This document shows, one piece after another, positions 1 through 7,724 of a stretch of 64,000 nucleotides of DNA (positions are counted from its first letter, which is position 1; each line of letters starts with the position of its first letter). The DNA comes from Streptomyces violaceorubidus (GTDB taxonomy: Bacteria; Actinomycetota; Actinomycetes; Streptomycetales; Streptomycetaceae), in assembly GCF_000717995.1 (NCBI RefSeq), contig NZ_JODM01000002.1, positions 434,001 through 498,000 of the forward strand, given 5' to 3'. The notes under the pieces were generated by a model. It was not told where the DNA came from, searched no databases, and was given only the letters and a program-made list of their open reading frames with translations. The translations under genes and the position numbers were made by a program.

Positions 1-369
1 GGACTCGTGGAGCGGGTCGCCGACGTGAACCAGGCCGTGGTGCTCTCCGAGGACGGACTGGTCGTCAGCAAGTCCACCGGGTTCCTGCGCGACGACGCCG
101 AGCGGCTGGCGGCGACCGCGTCGGGCCTGATGAGCCTCAGCAAGGGCGTCAGCATGGACTTCCGGGGCGGCCCGGTGCGCCAGGCGCTGATCGAGATGGC
201 CAACAGCTACCTGATACTCACCTCCGCGGGCCCCGGCGCGCACCTGGTCGTGCTCACCGGTCCGAACGCCGACGTCGGCGTGGTGGCGTACCAGATGAAC
301 ATGCTGGTGAAGAAGATCGGCGAGCACCTGAGCGCGGCACCGCGGGCCACCGCCGGCCCCGGCGAGTGA
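1..369 (+). CDS. cvnB: Roadblock/LC7-domain conservon protein CvnB (5' end outside window)
   Basis: The reading frame is open from base 1 (GLVERVADVNQAVVLS) and runs to TGA at 367-369, so the true start lies upstream. The visible 122 residues match the core of a Roadblock/LC7 protein: the stretch VLSEDGLVVSKSTGF, then a hydrophobic strand (LILTSAGPGAHLVVLTG) and GVVAYQMNMLVKKIGEHL near the C-terminus. In Streptomyces conservons the order is sensor kinase (CvnA), Roadblock protein (CvnB), DUF742 protein (CvnC) and small GTPase (CvnD); the next two genes supply CvnC and CvnD. Roadblock proteins are thought to act as GTPase regulators in this membrane-associated complex. The stop is 1 bp before the next GTG start, so translation is probably coupled. 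Identification is firm; which numbered conservon this is cannot be told. Confidence 0.9.
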   Translation, partial: GLVERVADVNQAVVLSEDGLVVSKSTGFLRDDAERLAATASGLMSLSKGVSMDFRGGPVRQALIEMANSYLILTSAGPGAHLVVLTGPNADVGVVAYQMNMLVKKIGEHLSAAPRATAGPGE

Positions 370-370
370 C

Positions 371-730
371 GTGACCGGAGGCGACGCGGGGGGCCGGCTC
401 GTGCGGCCGTTCACCCTGACCGGCGGCCGGACCCGGCCCAGCCGCGCCGACTTCACCCTCATCACGACGGTGACGGCCCTCGACCCGCAGCCCACCCGGG
501 CGGCACGTCCGCAGCCCGAGCACCTGCGGATCCTGCGGCTGTGCGCCCGTCCCCTCGCCGTGGCGGAGGTCGCGGCCCGTCTCGACCTGCCGGTGAGTGT
601 CGTCGTCATCCTGCTCTCGGACCTGCTGGAGGCCGGCCGTATCACCGCGAGGCCGCCGCATCCCGTCTTCCGCGCGACCGAGGATCTGGACCTGCTGCAG
701 AAAGTGAGGGACGGCCTTGGCCGGCTCTGA
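371..730 (+). CDS. cvnC: DUF742 conservon protein CvnC
   Basis: A 119-residue protein with a GTG start directly after the cvnB stop. The sequence is typical of DUF742: VRPFTLTGGRT at the N-terminus, a winged-helix-like middle (AVAEVAARLDLPVSVVVILL, then LEAGRI) and a short tail ending LLQKVRDGLGRL. DUF742 proteins are the third member of conservons and are predicted to be small wHTH-like adaptors, but no biochemical role is established. Its last 14 bases overlap the start of cvnD, so the three genes form one transcription unit. The family call is firm from sequence and context; function beyond complex membership is inference. Confidence 0.9.
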   Translation: MTGGDAGGRLVRPFTLTGGRTRPSRADFTLITTVTALDPQPTRAARPQPEHLRILRLCARPLAVAEVAARLDLPVSVVVILLSDLLEAGRITARPPHPVFRATEDLDLLQKVRDGLGRL

Positions 731-1328
731 GCGCGTCGCCGAGACGCCCACGGCATCCGCCCGCTCCACCGCGCCCGAGGCGGTGAAGATCCTCATTGCC
801 GGCGGTTTCGGCGTCGGCAAGACCACCATGGTCGGGTCGGTCAGCGAGATCGCCCCGCTGCGCACCGAGGAACCGCTGACCGCGGCGGGTTTGGACGTCG
901 ACGACCTGGCCGGCATCGAGGAGAAGCGGGCCACGACCGTGGCCCTGGACTTCGGCCGGATCACCATCGGCGGGGACGTGGTGCTGTACCTCTTCGGTAC
1001 GCCCGGTCAGCAGCGCTTCTGGTTCATGTGGAACGACCTGGCGATCGGGGCGCTCGGCGCGGTGGTCCTGGTGGACGTCCGCAGGCCCGAGTCGAGTTTC
1101 GCCGCGATCGACTTCTTCGAGCGGCGGGGCATTCCGTTCGTCGTCGCCGTCAACGGCTTCCACGGCCGCCACCCGTACCCGGCGGCGGAGATCCGCGAGG
1201 CCCTCGCGCTGCCCGAGCACGTGCAGGTGCTGCTGTGCGACGCGCGGGAGCGGACCTCCAGCCGGGACGTCCTCATCGCCCTGATCGACCAGCTGATCGA
1301 CGCCGCGACCGGGGCCGCGGCGTCGTGA
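717..1328 (+). CDS. cvnD: Conservon small GTPase-like ATP/GTP-binding protein CvnD
   Basis: A 203-residue P-loop protein. The likely start is TTG at 717 (MAGSERVAE), overlapping cvnC by 14 bp. The Walker A/G1 motif GGFGVGKTT is at residues 29-37. The switch-II-like motif is FGTPGQQRF and the base-recognition region is VVAVNGFHG, as in the conservon/MglA-like GTPases. It would act with the Roadblock protein and sensor kinase at the membrane as a eukaryote-like G-protein relay; in other Streptomyces some conservons affect antibiotic production and development. The stop lies only 21 bp from the convergent stop of the lipoprotein gene at 1350, with no obvious hairpin between them. The family call is strong; the input and output of this conservon are unknown. 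Confidence 0.92.
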   Translation: MAGSERVAETPTASARSTAPEAVKILIAGGFGVGKTTMVGSVSEIAPLRTEEPLTAAGLDVDDLAGIEEKRATTVALDFGRITIGGDVVLYLFGTPGQQRFWFMWNDLAIGALGAVVLVDVRRPESSFAAIDFFERRGIPFVVAVNGFHGRHPYPAAEIREALALPEHVQVLLCDARERTSSRDVLIALIDQLIDAATGAAAS

Positions 1329-1349
1329 CCGGCCCTCCTCGGGCGCCCG

Positions 1350-2312
1350 TCAGAGCAGACCCGCGGACTCCAGCCAGGCCTTGGCCACGTCCAGCGGGTC
1401 CTTCTTGTCCAGCTGGACCTGTGCGTCCAGGTCGAGGAGCGTCTCGGTGTCCAGCTTGGCGGAGAGCGCGTTCAGGGCGGCCACACCCTCCTTGTTCAGC
1501 CCGTCCTTGGCGACCAGCGGGGTCACGTTCGCGTGGCCGAAGAAGGTGTCCGGGTCCTTCAGGACGACGAACTTCTCCTTGATGATGGTCGGGTCGGTGG
1601 TGAAGATGTTCGCGGCCTGCACGTCGTTCTTGGTAAGTGCCGACTGGGTCAGCGGGCCGCCGGCGTCGAGGGCCTTGAACGACTTGAACTTCAGCCCGTA
1701 CAACGACTCCAGCCCCTTGAGCCCGTGCTGCCGCGTCTGGAACTCGGGCGGTCCGCCGATCACCAGGTCCGGTGCGACGTCCTTGAGGTCGGCGAGGGTC
1801 GACTCGGCGGTGAGGCGGTACTTCTTCGCGGTCTCGGCGTTGACGCTCACCGAGTCCTTGTTCTCGGCCGGTGACGACTCCAGCAGCGTCAGCTTCTTGT
1901 CGAGCTTGGCCTTCGCCGCCTCGTTCACTTCCTCGACGGACTTCTGCTCGGCCTTCGGGTCGAGATAGGCGAGCAGCGAGCCGTTGTACTCCGGCAGCAC
2001 CGTGACGGAACCGTTCTTCAGCAGTCCGTACGTCGTCTCGCGGCTGCCTATGTTGTGCTGGTAGGTGACCTTGAGGCCCTTGGCCTTGAGCGCCTCTCCG
2101 TAGATGTCGGCGAGCAGCGTGCTCTCGGCGAAGTTGTTCGAGCCGACGACGACGGTGCCGGCCTCCGCCTTGTCGCCCGCGAGGGGGTTGTCGGAGGTGT
2201 CGTCGGAGTCGGAGGAACAGCCCGCGAGAAGCGCCGCGGCGGCGGCGAGCGCGAGGGCCGCCACGCCGGTGTGCCTCGTCCTGGATCTGCTGTTCTTCGC
2301 GGTGAAAGTCAT
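1350..2312 (-). CDS. Osmoprotectant (glycine betaine/choline) ABC transporter substrate-binding lipoprotein
   Basis: A 320-residue lipoprotein. The frame is open further upstream, but the ATG at 2312 starts a clean lipoprotein signal (MTFTAKNSRSR, a hydrophobic stretch, then LLAGC with the lipidated cysteine at residue 32), so I chose it. The mature part has the OpuAC/ProX-type features: VVVGSNNFAESTLLADIYGEAL, then NIGSRETTYGLLKNGSVTVLPEYNGSLLAYL. It is the last gene of a four-gene minus-strand operon and starts 74 bp after the stop of the second permease. It should bind compatible solutes such as glycine betaine, choline or carnitine outside the membrane and pass them to the permease pair. 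The exact substrate cannot be read from sequence. Confidence 0.88.
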   Translation of the reverse strand: MTFTAKNSRSRTRHTGVAALALAAAAALLAGCSSDSDDTSDNPLAGDKAEAGTVVVGSNNFAESTLLADIYGEALKAKGLKVTYQHNIGSRETTYGLLKNGSVTVLPEYNGSLLAYLDPKAEQKSVEEVNEAAKAKLDKKLTLLESSPAENKDSVSVNAETAKKYRLTAESTLADLKDVAPDLVIGGPPEFQTRQHGLKGLESLYGLKFKSFKALDAGGPLTQSALTKNDVQAANIFTTDPTIIKEKFVVLKDPDTFFGHANVTPLVAKDGLNKEGVAALNALSAKLDTETLLDLDAQVQLDKKDPLDVAKAWLESAGLL

Positions 2313-2386
2313 CCGTCGATCCAAACGATCCGGTCGCCGCTCAGTCAAGAACGGCCTGGTTACGGTTTTTCCGCCCCGGTGCGCCG

Positions 2387-3052
2387 TCACCGTCGGCGCA
2401 CCCCCGGCGAGACGGCCAGCCGCCCCGCCGCCCAGAACACCGCGAGGGTGACGAGCGCCATCAGGGCGACCAGCGTGGCGCCGCCGACGACCTTCTCGAA
2501 GTCGCGCTGGTAGAGGCCGTCGATGATGTAGCGGCCGAGTCCGCCGAGACTGACGTACGCGGCGATGGTCGCCGTGGACACGACCTGGATGGCGGCCGAG
2601 CGCAGCCCGCTGAGGATCAGGGGGAGGGCGACGGGCAGTTCGACCCGGAACAGGATGCCCCTCTCGTGCATGCCCAGGCCCCGCGCGGCGTCCACCGGGG
2701 AGGGGTCGACGGAGCGGACGGCCTCGTAGGTGGTCACCAGGATCGGCGGGACGGCGAGCACGACCAGCGGGATCATCACGGGCAGCAGGCCGATGCCGAC
2801 GGCGACGGCGATCAGCACCAGCAGGCCGAAGCTGGGCAGGGCGCGGGCGGCGGTGGCGACGAAGGCGACGGCGTTGCCGCCGCGTCCGGTGTGCCCGGTC
2901 AGCAGCCCGGCGGGCAGCCCGACGGCCGCGGCGAGACCGAGGGCCAGCAGGGTGTACTGGACGTGTTCCAGCAGGCGGGCGGGGATGCCGTCGTAGCCGT
3001 GCCAGTGGGCGCTGTCGCTGAAGAAGGCGTTGACGAAGTGGAGCACGTTCAC
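2387..3052 (-). CDS. Osmoprotectant ABC transporter permease (second)
   Basis: A 221-residue inner-membrane permease. The GTG start at 3052 overlaps the stop of the upstream permease by 4 bp (GTGA), which decides the start although the frame stays open upstream. It has several hydrophobic segments (for example LLALGLAAAVGLPAGLLTG and FGLLVLIAVAVGIGLLPVMI). The ATPase-coupling EAA-like loop is visible as EAVRSVDPSPVDAARGLGM followed by the RVELPVALPLILSGLR region, standard for binding-protein-dependent permeases of the OpuC/ProW type. It pairs with the 3049-3750 permease to form the channel fed by the lipoprotein at 1350-2312. Confidence 0.88.
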   Translation of the reverse strand: MNVLHFVNAFFSDSAHWHGYDGIPARLLEHVQYTLLALGLAAAVGLPAGLLTGHTGRGGNAVAFVATAARALPSFGLLVLIAVAVGIGLLPVMIPLVVLAVPPILVTTYEAVRSVDPSPVDAARGLGMHERGILFRVELPVALPLILSGLRSAAIQVVSTATIAAYVSLGGLGRYIIDGLYQRDFEKVVGGATLVALMALVTLAVFWAAGRLAVSPGVRRR

Positions 3053-3750
3053 CGGGCCGCCACCTCCTCCGGCTCGGGCCGCGCGGCGGCTTCCTTCGGG
3101 CGTTGCCGCCTGCCCCGCGGCATCCACGGGGTCAGCAGGTTCCGGAGCAGGACCAGGAGCGCGTCGCACAGGATCGCCAGGACGGCGGTGGTGAGGACGG
3201 AGTTCACCGCCAGCTCCGGCCGGCCGTACTTCTGGGCGTCCGCGAGCAGGTTGCCGAGGGCGCCCTGGTTGCCGATGAGGGCGCCGACGCTGACCAGGGA
3301 GATGCTCGCCGACACGGCCACCCGCAGCCCGGCGAGGATCGCGGGCACGGCGATCGGCAACTGCACCTGGAGGTAGCGCCGTACGGGGCCGAAGCCCATG
3401 GCGGTGGACGCGGCCAGGGTCTCCTCGGGCACCGAGCGCACACCGTCGACGATGGCCGGGACGAGCACCACCAGGCTGTACACGGCCAGCGGGATCATCA
3501 CGGTCAGTTCGGTCTGGCCGGTGTAGTCGATGAGGACCACGAAGACGGCCAGCGAGGGGATGGCGTAGAAGACGGTCGTCACCCCGAGCACCGGCGGGTA
3601 CAGCCAGCGGAAGCGCACGCACAGCTGGGCCAGGGGCAGTGCGGCGAGCAGGCCGGCCAGGACCGGCAGCAGCGCCTCGCGCAGATGCAGGCCGATCAGG
3701 CCGAAGTAGGTGTTGTCGAGGTCGCTCGGTATGTCGAAGAAGCCGTTCAC
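3049..3750 (-). CDS. Osmoprotectant ABC transporter permease (first)
   Basis: A 233-residue membrane permease with a GTG start at 3750 that overlaps the ATPase stop by 4 bp. The N-terminus (MNGFFDIPSDLDNTYFGL) leads into hydrophobic helices (LPVLAGLLAALPLAQL, AIPSLAVFVVLIDY, AVYSLVVLVPAIVDG). A coupling loop is present at VRSVPEETLAASTAMG followed by YLQVQLPIAVPAILAGLR. The tail is basic and proline-rich. It is the partner of the second permease; two different permeases in one operon are the usual arrangement of OpuC/OpuB/OsmU-type uptake systems. Strict 4-bp overlaps on both sides imply translational coupling. Confidence 0.88.
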   Translation of the reverse strand: MNGFFDIPSDLDNTYFGLIGLHLREALLPVLAGLLAALPLAQLCVRFRWLYPPVLGVTTVFYAIPSLAVFVVLIDYTGQTELTVMIPLAVYSLVVLVPAIVDGVRSVPEETLAASTAMGFGPVRRYLQVQLPIAVPAILAGLRVAVSASISLVSVGALIGNQGALGNLLADAQKYGRPELAVNSVLTTAVLAILCDALLVLLRNLLTPWMPRGRRQRPKEAAARPEPEEVAAR

Positions 3751-4901
3751 GGGGCGACCTTCGTGCCGTCGGCGGGCTCCTCGGCCCGCGTCTCGGCGGG
3801 GCCCGCCGCGCCGTGCGCGGAGCGGATCGCCTCGCCGATGGTCTGCTGGGAGACGACGCCGGTCACCCGGCCCTCGCCGTCCACGGCGACGGCCCAGCCG
3901 GTGGGCGAGAGCACGGCGCAGTCGAGCGCGGCCCGCAGCGAGTCGGCGCCGGGCACGAACGGCCGCCCGTGGGACAGCAGCCGCGCGCCCGCGAGGTCCC
4001 CCGCGGCCAGGTCGCCCGGCTCGGCCCAGCCCAGCGGCCGGTCGTCCGCATCGGTCACCAGGAGGTGGGGGGCGCCGTCGGCGGCGGCGAGCTGCTCGGC
4101 GGTGGCGTCGGCGCGCACGACGGGTCCGGTGGTGGTCTCCAGGGCGGCGGAGGAGAAGAAGGAGAGCCGCCGGATGCCGCGGTCGGCGCCGAGGAAGTCC
4201 TCCACGAAGTCGTCCGCGGGGGCGGACAGCAGCTCGGCGGGGGGTGCGAACTGGGCGAGCCGGCCGCCGGTGCGCATCACCGCGACCATGGTGCCGAGTT
4301 TGATGGCCTCGTCGATGTCGTGGGTGACGAAGACGATGGTCTTGCCCAGTTCGTCCTGGATGCGCAGAAGTTCGTCCTGCAACCCCTTGCGCACGACGGG
4401 GTCGACGGCGGAGAACGGCTCGTCCATGAGCAGGACGGGCGGATCGGCGGCGAGCGCCCGGGCCACCCCGACGCGCTGCTGCTGACCGCCGGAGAGCTGG
4501 TACGGGTACCGCTTGGCGAGGGAGGCGTCGAGGCCCACCCGCGCCATCAACTCGGCGGCCCGCTCGCGGGACTTCTGCTTGCCCCAGCCGATCATGCGGG
4601 GCACGGTGGCGATGTTGTCGAGGATGGTCCGGTGCTGGAAGAGCCCGGCGTTCTGGATGACGTACCCCATCGACCGGCGCAGCGTGGTGACGGGCTGCTG
4701 CTGGAGGTCCTCGCCGTCGAGCAGGATCGTGCCCTCGCTGGGCTCGACCATTCTGTTGATCATCCGCAGGGTGGTGGTCTTGCCGCAGCCCGAGGGACCG
4801 ACGAGGACCGTGATCGAGCGGTCGGGTATCTCCAGTGACAGCCGGTCGACCGCCACGGTGCCGTCCGGGTACCGCTTGGTGACTGAGTCCATCCGTATCA
4901 A
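3747..4901 (-). CDS. Osmoprotectant ABC transporter ATPase with CBS-like C-terminal domain
   Basis: A 384-residue ATPase, first gene of the operon. Walker A GPSGCGKTT is at residues 35-43, the signature LSGGQQQRVGVARA follows the Q-loop (VIQNAGLF), and Walker B is VLLMDEPFSAVDP with the switch histidine in FVTHDIDEA. After about residue 250 a CBS-like region follows (LLVTDADDRPLGW, then GWAVAVDGEGRVTGVVSQQTI), as in OpuA/OpuC ATPases where CBS modules sense ionic strength. The TTG start at 4901 has a GAAGGGT ribosome site about 10 bases upstream; an ATG three codons in (4892) lacks one, so TTG is preferred. The 229 bp up to the divergent NLR-like gene must hold the promoters of both genes. 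Confidence 0.9.
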   Translation of the reverse strand: MIRMDSVTKRYPDGTVAVDRLSLEIPDRSITVLVGPSGCGKTTTLRMINRMVEPSEGTILLDGEDLQQQPVTTLRRSMGYVIQNAGLFQHRTILDNIATVPRMIGWGKQKSRERAAELMARVGLDASLAKRYPYQLSGGQQQRVGVARALAADPPVLLMDEPFSAVDPVVRKGLQDELLRIQDELGKTIVFVTHDIDEAIKLGTMVAVMRTGGRLAQFAPPAELLSAPADDFVEDFLGADRGIRRLSFFSSAALETTTGPVVRADATAEQLAAADGAPHLLVTDADDRPLGWAEPGDLAAGDLAGARLLSHGRPFVPGADSLRAALDCAVLSPTGWAVAVDGEGRVTGVVSQQTIGEAIRSAHGAAGPAETRAEEPADGTKVAP

Positions 4902-5130
4902 AACGCCGAATACCCTTCGGGTCTGGCAGAAGCTGCCCGCTCCGGCCGCGGTCGGTGGGGCCGTCGCCGGTCGAGTGTAGACGGCTGCTCCGCGGGGCCC
5001 GACGTTGCTCCGGGGCGACTCCTTCCCGGTGCTCGGGCGTTCACACCGTGGTTTTCGGGGATATCGGCGGGCCCGCGCGGAAAGGATTCGTCGAGGAACC
5101 GTTACTCACACGCACGGGGCGGGGGCGCGG

Positions 5131-7269
5131 GTGCGCGGCGGCGGGCAGGAGTCGAGCAACGAGCTGAGCGGCACGGTGCACGGACCCGTCGTCCAGGCGG
5201 GTTCCGTGTACGGCGGCATCCACATCGCATCCCGGCCGGACGGGGCCGAGCGGACGCCCTGGCAGTTGCCCCCGCTGGTGCGGGTGATCGACCGGACCCG
5301 GGAGCTGGCGGTGCTGGAACGGCACCGTGTGCGTGCCGCGCGGGAGGACCGGCCCGTGCTGGCCGCACTGAGCGGGCTGGGCGGCGTCGGCAAGACCACG
5401 CTCGCCCTGAGCTGGCTGTACGCCCTGCGCTCCCGGTTCCCGGGCGGGCAGCTCCACGCGGACCTCGGGGCCCAGTCGGCGGACGGGCCGGAACACCCGG
5501 CCGAGGTGCTCGCCCGGTTCCTGCGGGCCTTGGGCGTTCCGGCCCAGCAGGTCCCCGCGCGCCTTGCCGAACGGACGGCGCTGTACCGGTCGCTGACCGC
5601 GATCCGACGCCTGGTGGTCCTGCTCGACGACGCGGCGACCGCGGCCCAGGTGCGGCCGTTGCTGCCCGCGGGTGGCAGCGTGACCGCGGTCACCAGTCGC
5701 AGACGGCTCCCGGGTCTGACGGTCGACGGCTGCTGTCCCGTCCATCTGGAGCCGCTGGCCCCCGAGGCGGCGGTCGAACTGCTCGCGGACACGCTGTCGG
5801 ACGGCCGGGTGGACGAACAGCCCGAGGACGCGCGTGCCCTGGTCGAGCTGTGTGCCGGGCTGCCCCTGGCGGTCCGGGTCGCCGGTGCCCGGCTGGCCAC
5901 GCGTCCCGGGCGGCGCATCGGCACGATGGTCCGCGCGCTCGGCGAGGAGCGCCGAAGACTGGAGGCCCTGGCCATCGACGGCGACCACGACGTCCTGGCG
6001 ACGCTCGACGTGTCCTACCGGGCCCTGCCCGGCCCGGCTGCCCGGCTCTACCGGCTGCTGGGGCTGCACCCGGGCCGGGAGTTCGACGGTTCGGCGGCTG
6101 CCGCGCTGTGCGCGCCGGACGGGGCCGCGGCCGCGCACCTCGACGTGCTCCACGACGCGAGCCTGCTCGTCGAGGCACCGGGAGAGCGTTCCCGCTTCCA
6201 CGACCTCGTACGACTGCACGCGGCGGCGAAGGCCGAGGAGGACGAGCCGGCCGGCGAGCGGACGGCGGCGGTGCGGCGGCTCGCCGACCACTACCTCGCG
6301 AGCGCCACCCGCGCCGAGGAGATCCTCGACCCCCAGCACCGGACCATGGCGCGGGACTACGGTCCCACCCCCGTGGTGGTCGCGGAGGTGGGCCCGGGGC
6401 CCGAAGCCGCCCTGGACTGGCTGGAGCGGGAGCTGCCCACGCTGATGGCGGTGCTCCAGCAGGCGTCCGGCGCGGGCTCGCCCACCGTGTGCTGGCAGCT
6501 CGCCGACGCCCTGTGGCCGCTCTTCCTGCGCCGCAAGTTCCACGCGGAGTGCGCCGCCGCGCACCGGGCGGGGCTGACGGCGGCGCGGGAGCTGGGGGAC
6601 GCGGTGGCCGAGTGCCGGATGCTCACCTCGGGCGGAGTGGGGGAAATGGGCGCCGGAAACCCCGGTCGCGCCCTGGAGATGTTCGAGCGGGCCGCGCGCC
6701 TGTTCCTCTCGGCCGACGACCCACTCGGTCATGCCCGCACCCTCAACTACCGGGGCCTCGCCCTCCAGCGGCTCGGACGCCCGCGCGGGGCCGCGGAGTT
6801 CTTCCGGCGCGCCACCGCCGAACTGCCGGTGCACGGAGACCGCCGGGCGGGCGGACTGGCCGCGCTCAACCTCGCCGCCCTCGCACTGGACGAAGGGCGC
6901 GCCGAGGAGGCCCTCCGGCACGCCGGTGCCGCCCGCGGAACGCTGGACGAGTCGGGCGACACGTACAACGCGGCGCGCGCGGCCACCTGCGTGGGCCGCG
7001 CGCACCTCGCCCTGGAACGGCTCGGCCCGGCCGAGGACGCGCTGACCGCGGCGTTGGCGGCGCTGCGGGACGTGTCGGCGTACGAGGCCGCGCGTGCCCT
7101 CGGCGCCCTGGCCGAGGTCTCCGAGCGGCAGGGACGGCGCGACCTCGCCCGGGAGCGCTGCCGACAGGCACTGGACCTGTACGCCTCGGCGGGCCGGTCG
7201 GGGTCGAAGGACGCCGAGGCGCTCCGGCGCCGGCTCGCCGCCTTGGAGCACGAGGAGTCGGCTCAGTAG
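5131..7269 (+). CDS. NLR-like NB-ARC/TPR protein with N-terminal RHIM-like amyloid motif
   Basis: About 712 residues from GTG 5131. The frame is open from 5005, but the codons before 5131 look non-coding. The order is: a short N-terminal segment with SNELSGTV and GPVVQAGSVYGGIHI (residues about 9-33), then an NB-ARC NTPase with P-loop LGGVGKTT near residue 84, Walker B-like RRLVVLLDDA, a GLPLAVRVAG motif and an RFHDLVRLHAAAKAE winged-helix end, and then a TPR-type helical half from about residue 430. This is the layout of bacterial NLR-like proteins. Unlike the SARP regulator at 9258 it has no N-terminal DNA-binding domain. The N-terminal motif resembles bacterial amyloid signalling sequences, suggesting signalling to a partner with a matching motif. 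The role (immunity, regulated cell death or regulation) is inference. Confidence 0.85.
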   Translation: MRGGGQESSNELSGTVHGPVVQAGSVYGGIHIASRPDGAERTPWQLPPLVRVIDRTRELAVLERHRVRAAREDRPVLAALSGLGGVGKTTLALSWLYALRSRFPGGQLHADLGAQSADGPEHPAEVLARFLRALGVPAQQVPARLAERTALYRSLTAIRRLVVLLDDAATAAQVRPLLPAGGSVTAVTSRRRLPGLTVDGCCPVHLEPLAPEAAVELLADTLSDGRVDEQPEDARALVELCAGLPLAVRVAGARLATRPGRRIGTMVRALGEERRRLEALAIDGDHDVLATLDVSYRALPGPAARLYRLLGLHPGREFDGSAAAALCAPDGAAAAHLDVLHDASLLVEAPGERSRFHDLVRLHAAAKAEEDEPAGERTAAVRRLADHYLASATRAEEILDPQHRTMARDYGPTPVVVAEVGPGPEAALDWLERELPTLMAVLQQASGAGSPTVCWQLADALWPLFLRRKFHAECAAAHRAGLTAARELGDAVAECRMLTSGGVGEMGAGNPGRALEMFERAARLFLSADDPLGHARTLNYRGLALQRLGRPRGAAEFFRRATAELPVHGDRRAGGLAALNLAALALDEGRAEEALRHAGAARGTLDESGDTYNAARAATCVGRAHLALERLGPAEDALTAALAALRDVSAYEAARALGALAEVSERQGRRDLARERCRQALDLYASAGRSGSKDAEALRRRLAALEHEESAQ

Positions 7270-7724
7270 TCCGGCCCGGCCCCCGCCCGGCCCGGGAGGA
7301 CGCCCGCCGGCCCCAGGTGCGTGAGCGGCAGCCCCGCCACCAGGCACGAGTGCGCCAGCGAGGCGAGCCGGTCCCACCTGCCGTGCGGGCGCCCCGGCCC
7401 CCGGGCCTCGAAGAGCAGCACCGGACCGAGGGGGCCCGACCGCAGCCAGCACCGGGTGCCTCGGTGCACCGCCACGACCAGCGCCCCCGGACAGGAGCCG
7501 GCCAGCCGGGCCGCCCCCCGGGCTCCGGAGCCGGGCGCGACCAGCACGTCGCCCAGCGCCGTCCACCCGGTCGGCGCGGAGCACCGCACCCTGACGTGCT
7601 CGTCCACGGACAGCGTCCCGGACTCCGGGTGCAGCAGCACGGTGCGCACCCGGTGGGCCTCGGCGTCGCCGCCCTCCACCGCCAGGGTCAGCGCCGTCAG
7701 GGACACCACCGCCGGGGGCGTCAT
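7263..7724 (-). CDS. Hypothetical protein, translationally coupled to the 7721-8980 gene
   Basis: A 153-residue protein I do not recognise. The ATG at 7724 overlaps the TGA of the upstream gene (ATGA), which fixes the start and implies coupling. The translation starts MTPPAVVSLTALTLAVEG and contains a basic-hydrophobic middle (LLHPESGTLSVDEHVRVR) and a C-terminus rich in Gly, Pro and Arg ending RAGAGPDY. There is no signal peptide, clear membrane helix or metal motif. Its stop overlaps the end of the convergent NLR-like gene by 7 bp. Since it is coupled to the GT-B-like gene, it probably works with it, possibly as a small partner subunit; that is a guess from context. Confidence 0.7.
   Translation of the reverse strand: MTPPAVVSLTALTLAVEGGDAEAHRVRTVLLHPESGTLSVDEHVRVRCSAPTGWTALGDVLVAPGSGARGAARLAGSCPGALVVAVHRGTRCWLRSGPLGPVLLFEARGPGRPHGRWDRLASLAHSCLVAGLPLTHLGPAGVLPGRAGAGPDY

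Noticed and set aside
5041..7584. An 847-residue minus-strand frame antisense to the NLR-like gene
   Set aside because: Composition is low-complexity Gly/Arg/Pro/Ala with no domain. The plus strand has P-loop, NB-ARC and TPR motifs.
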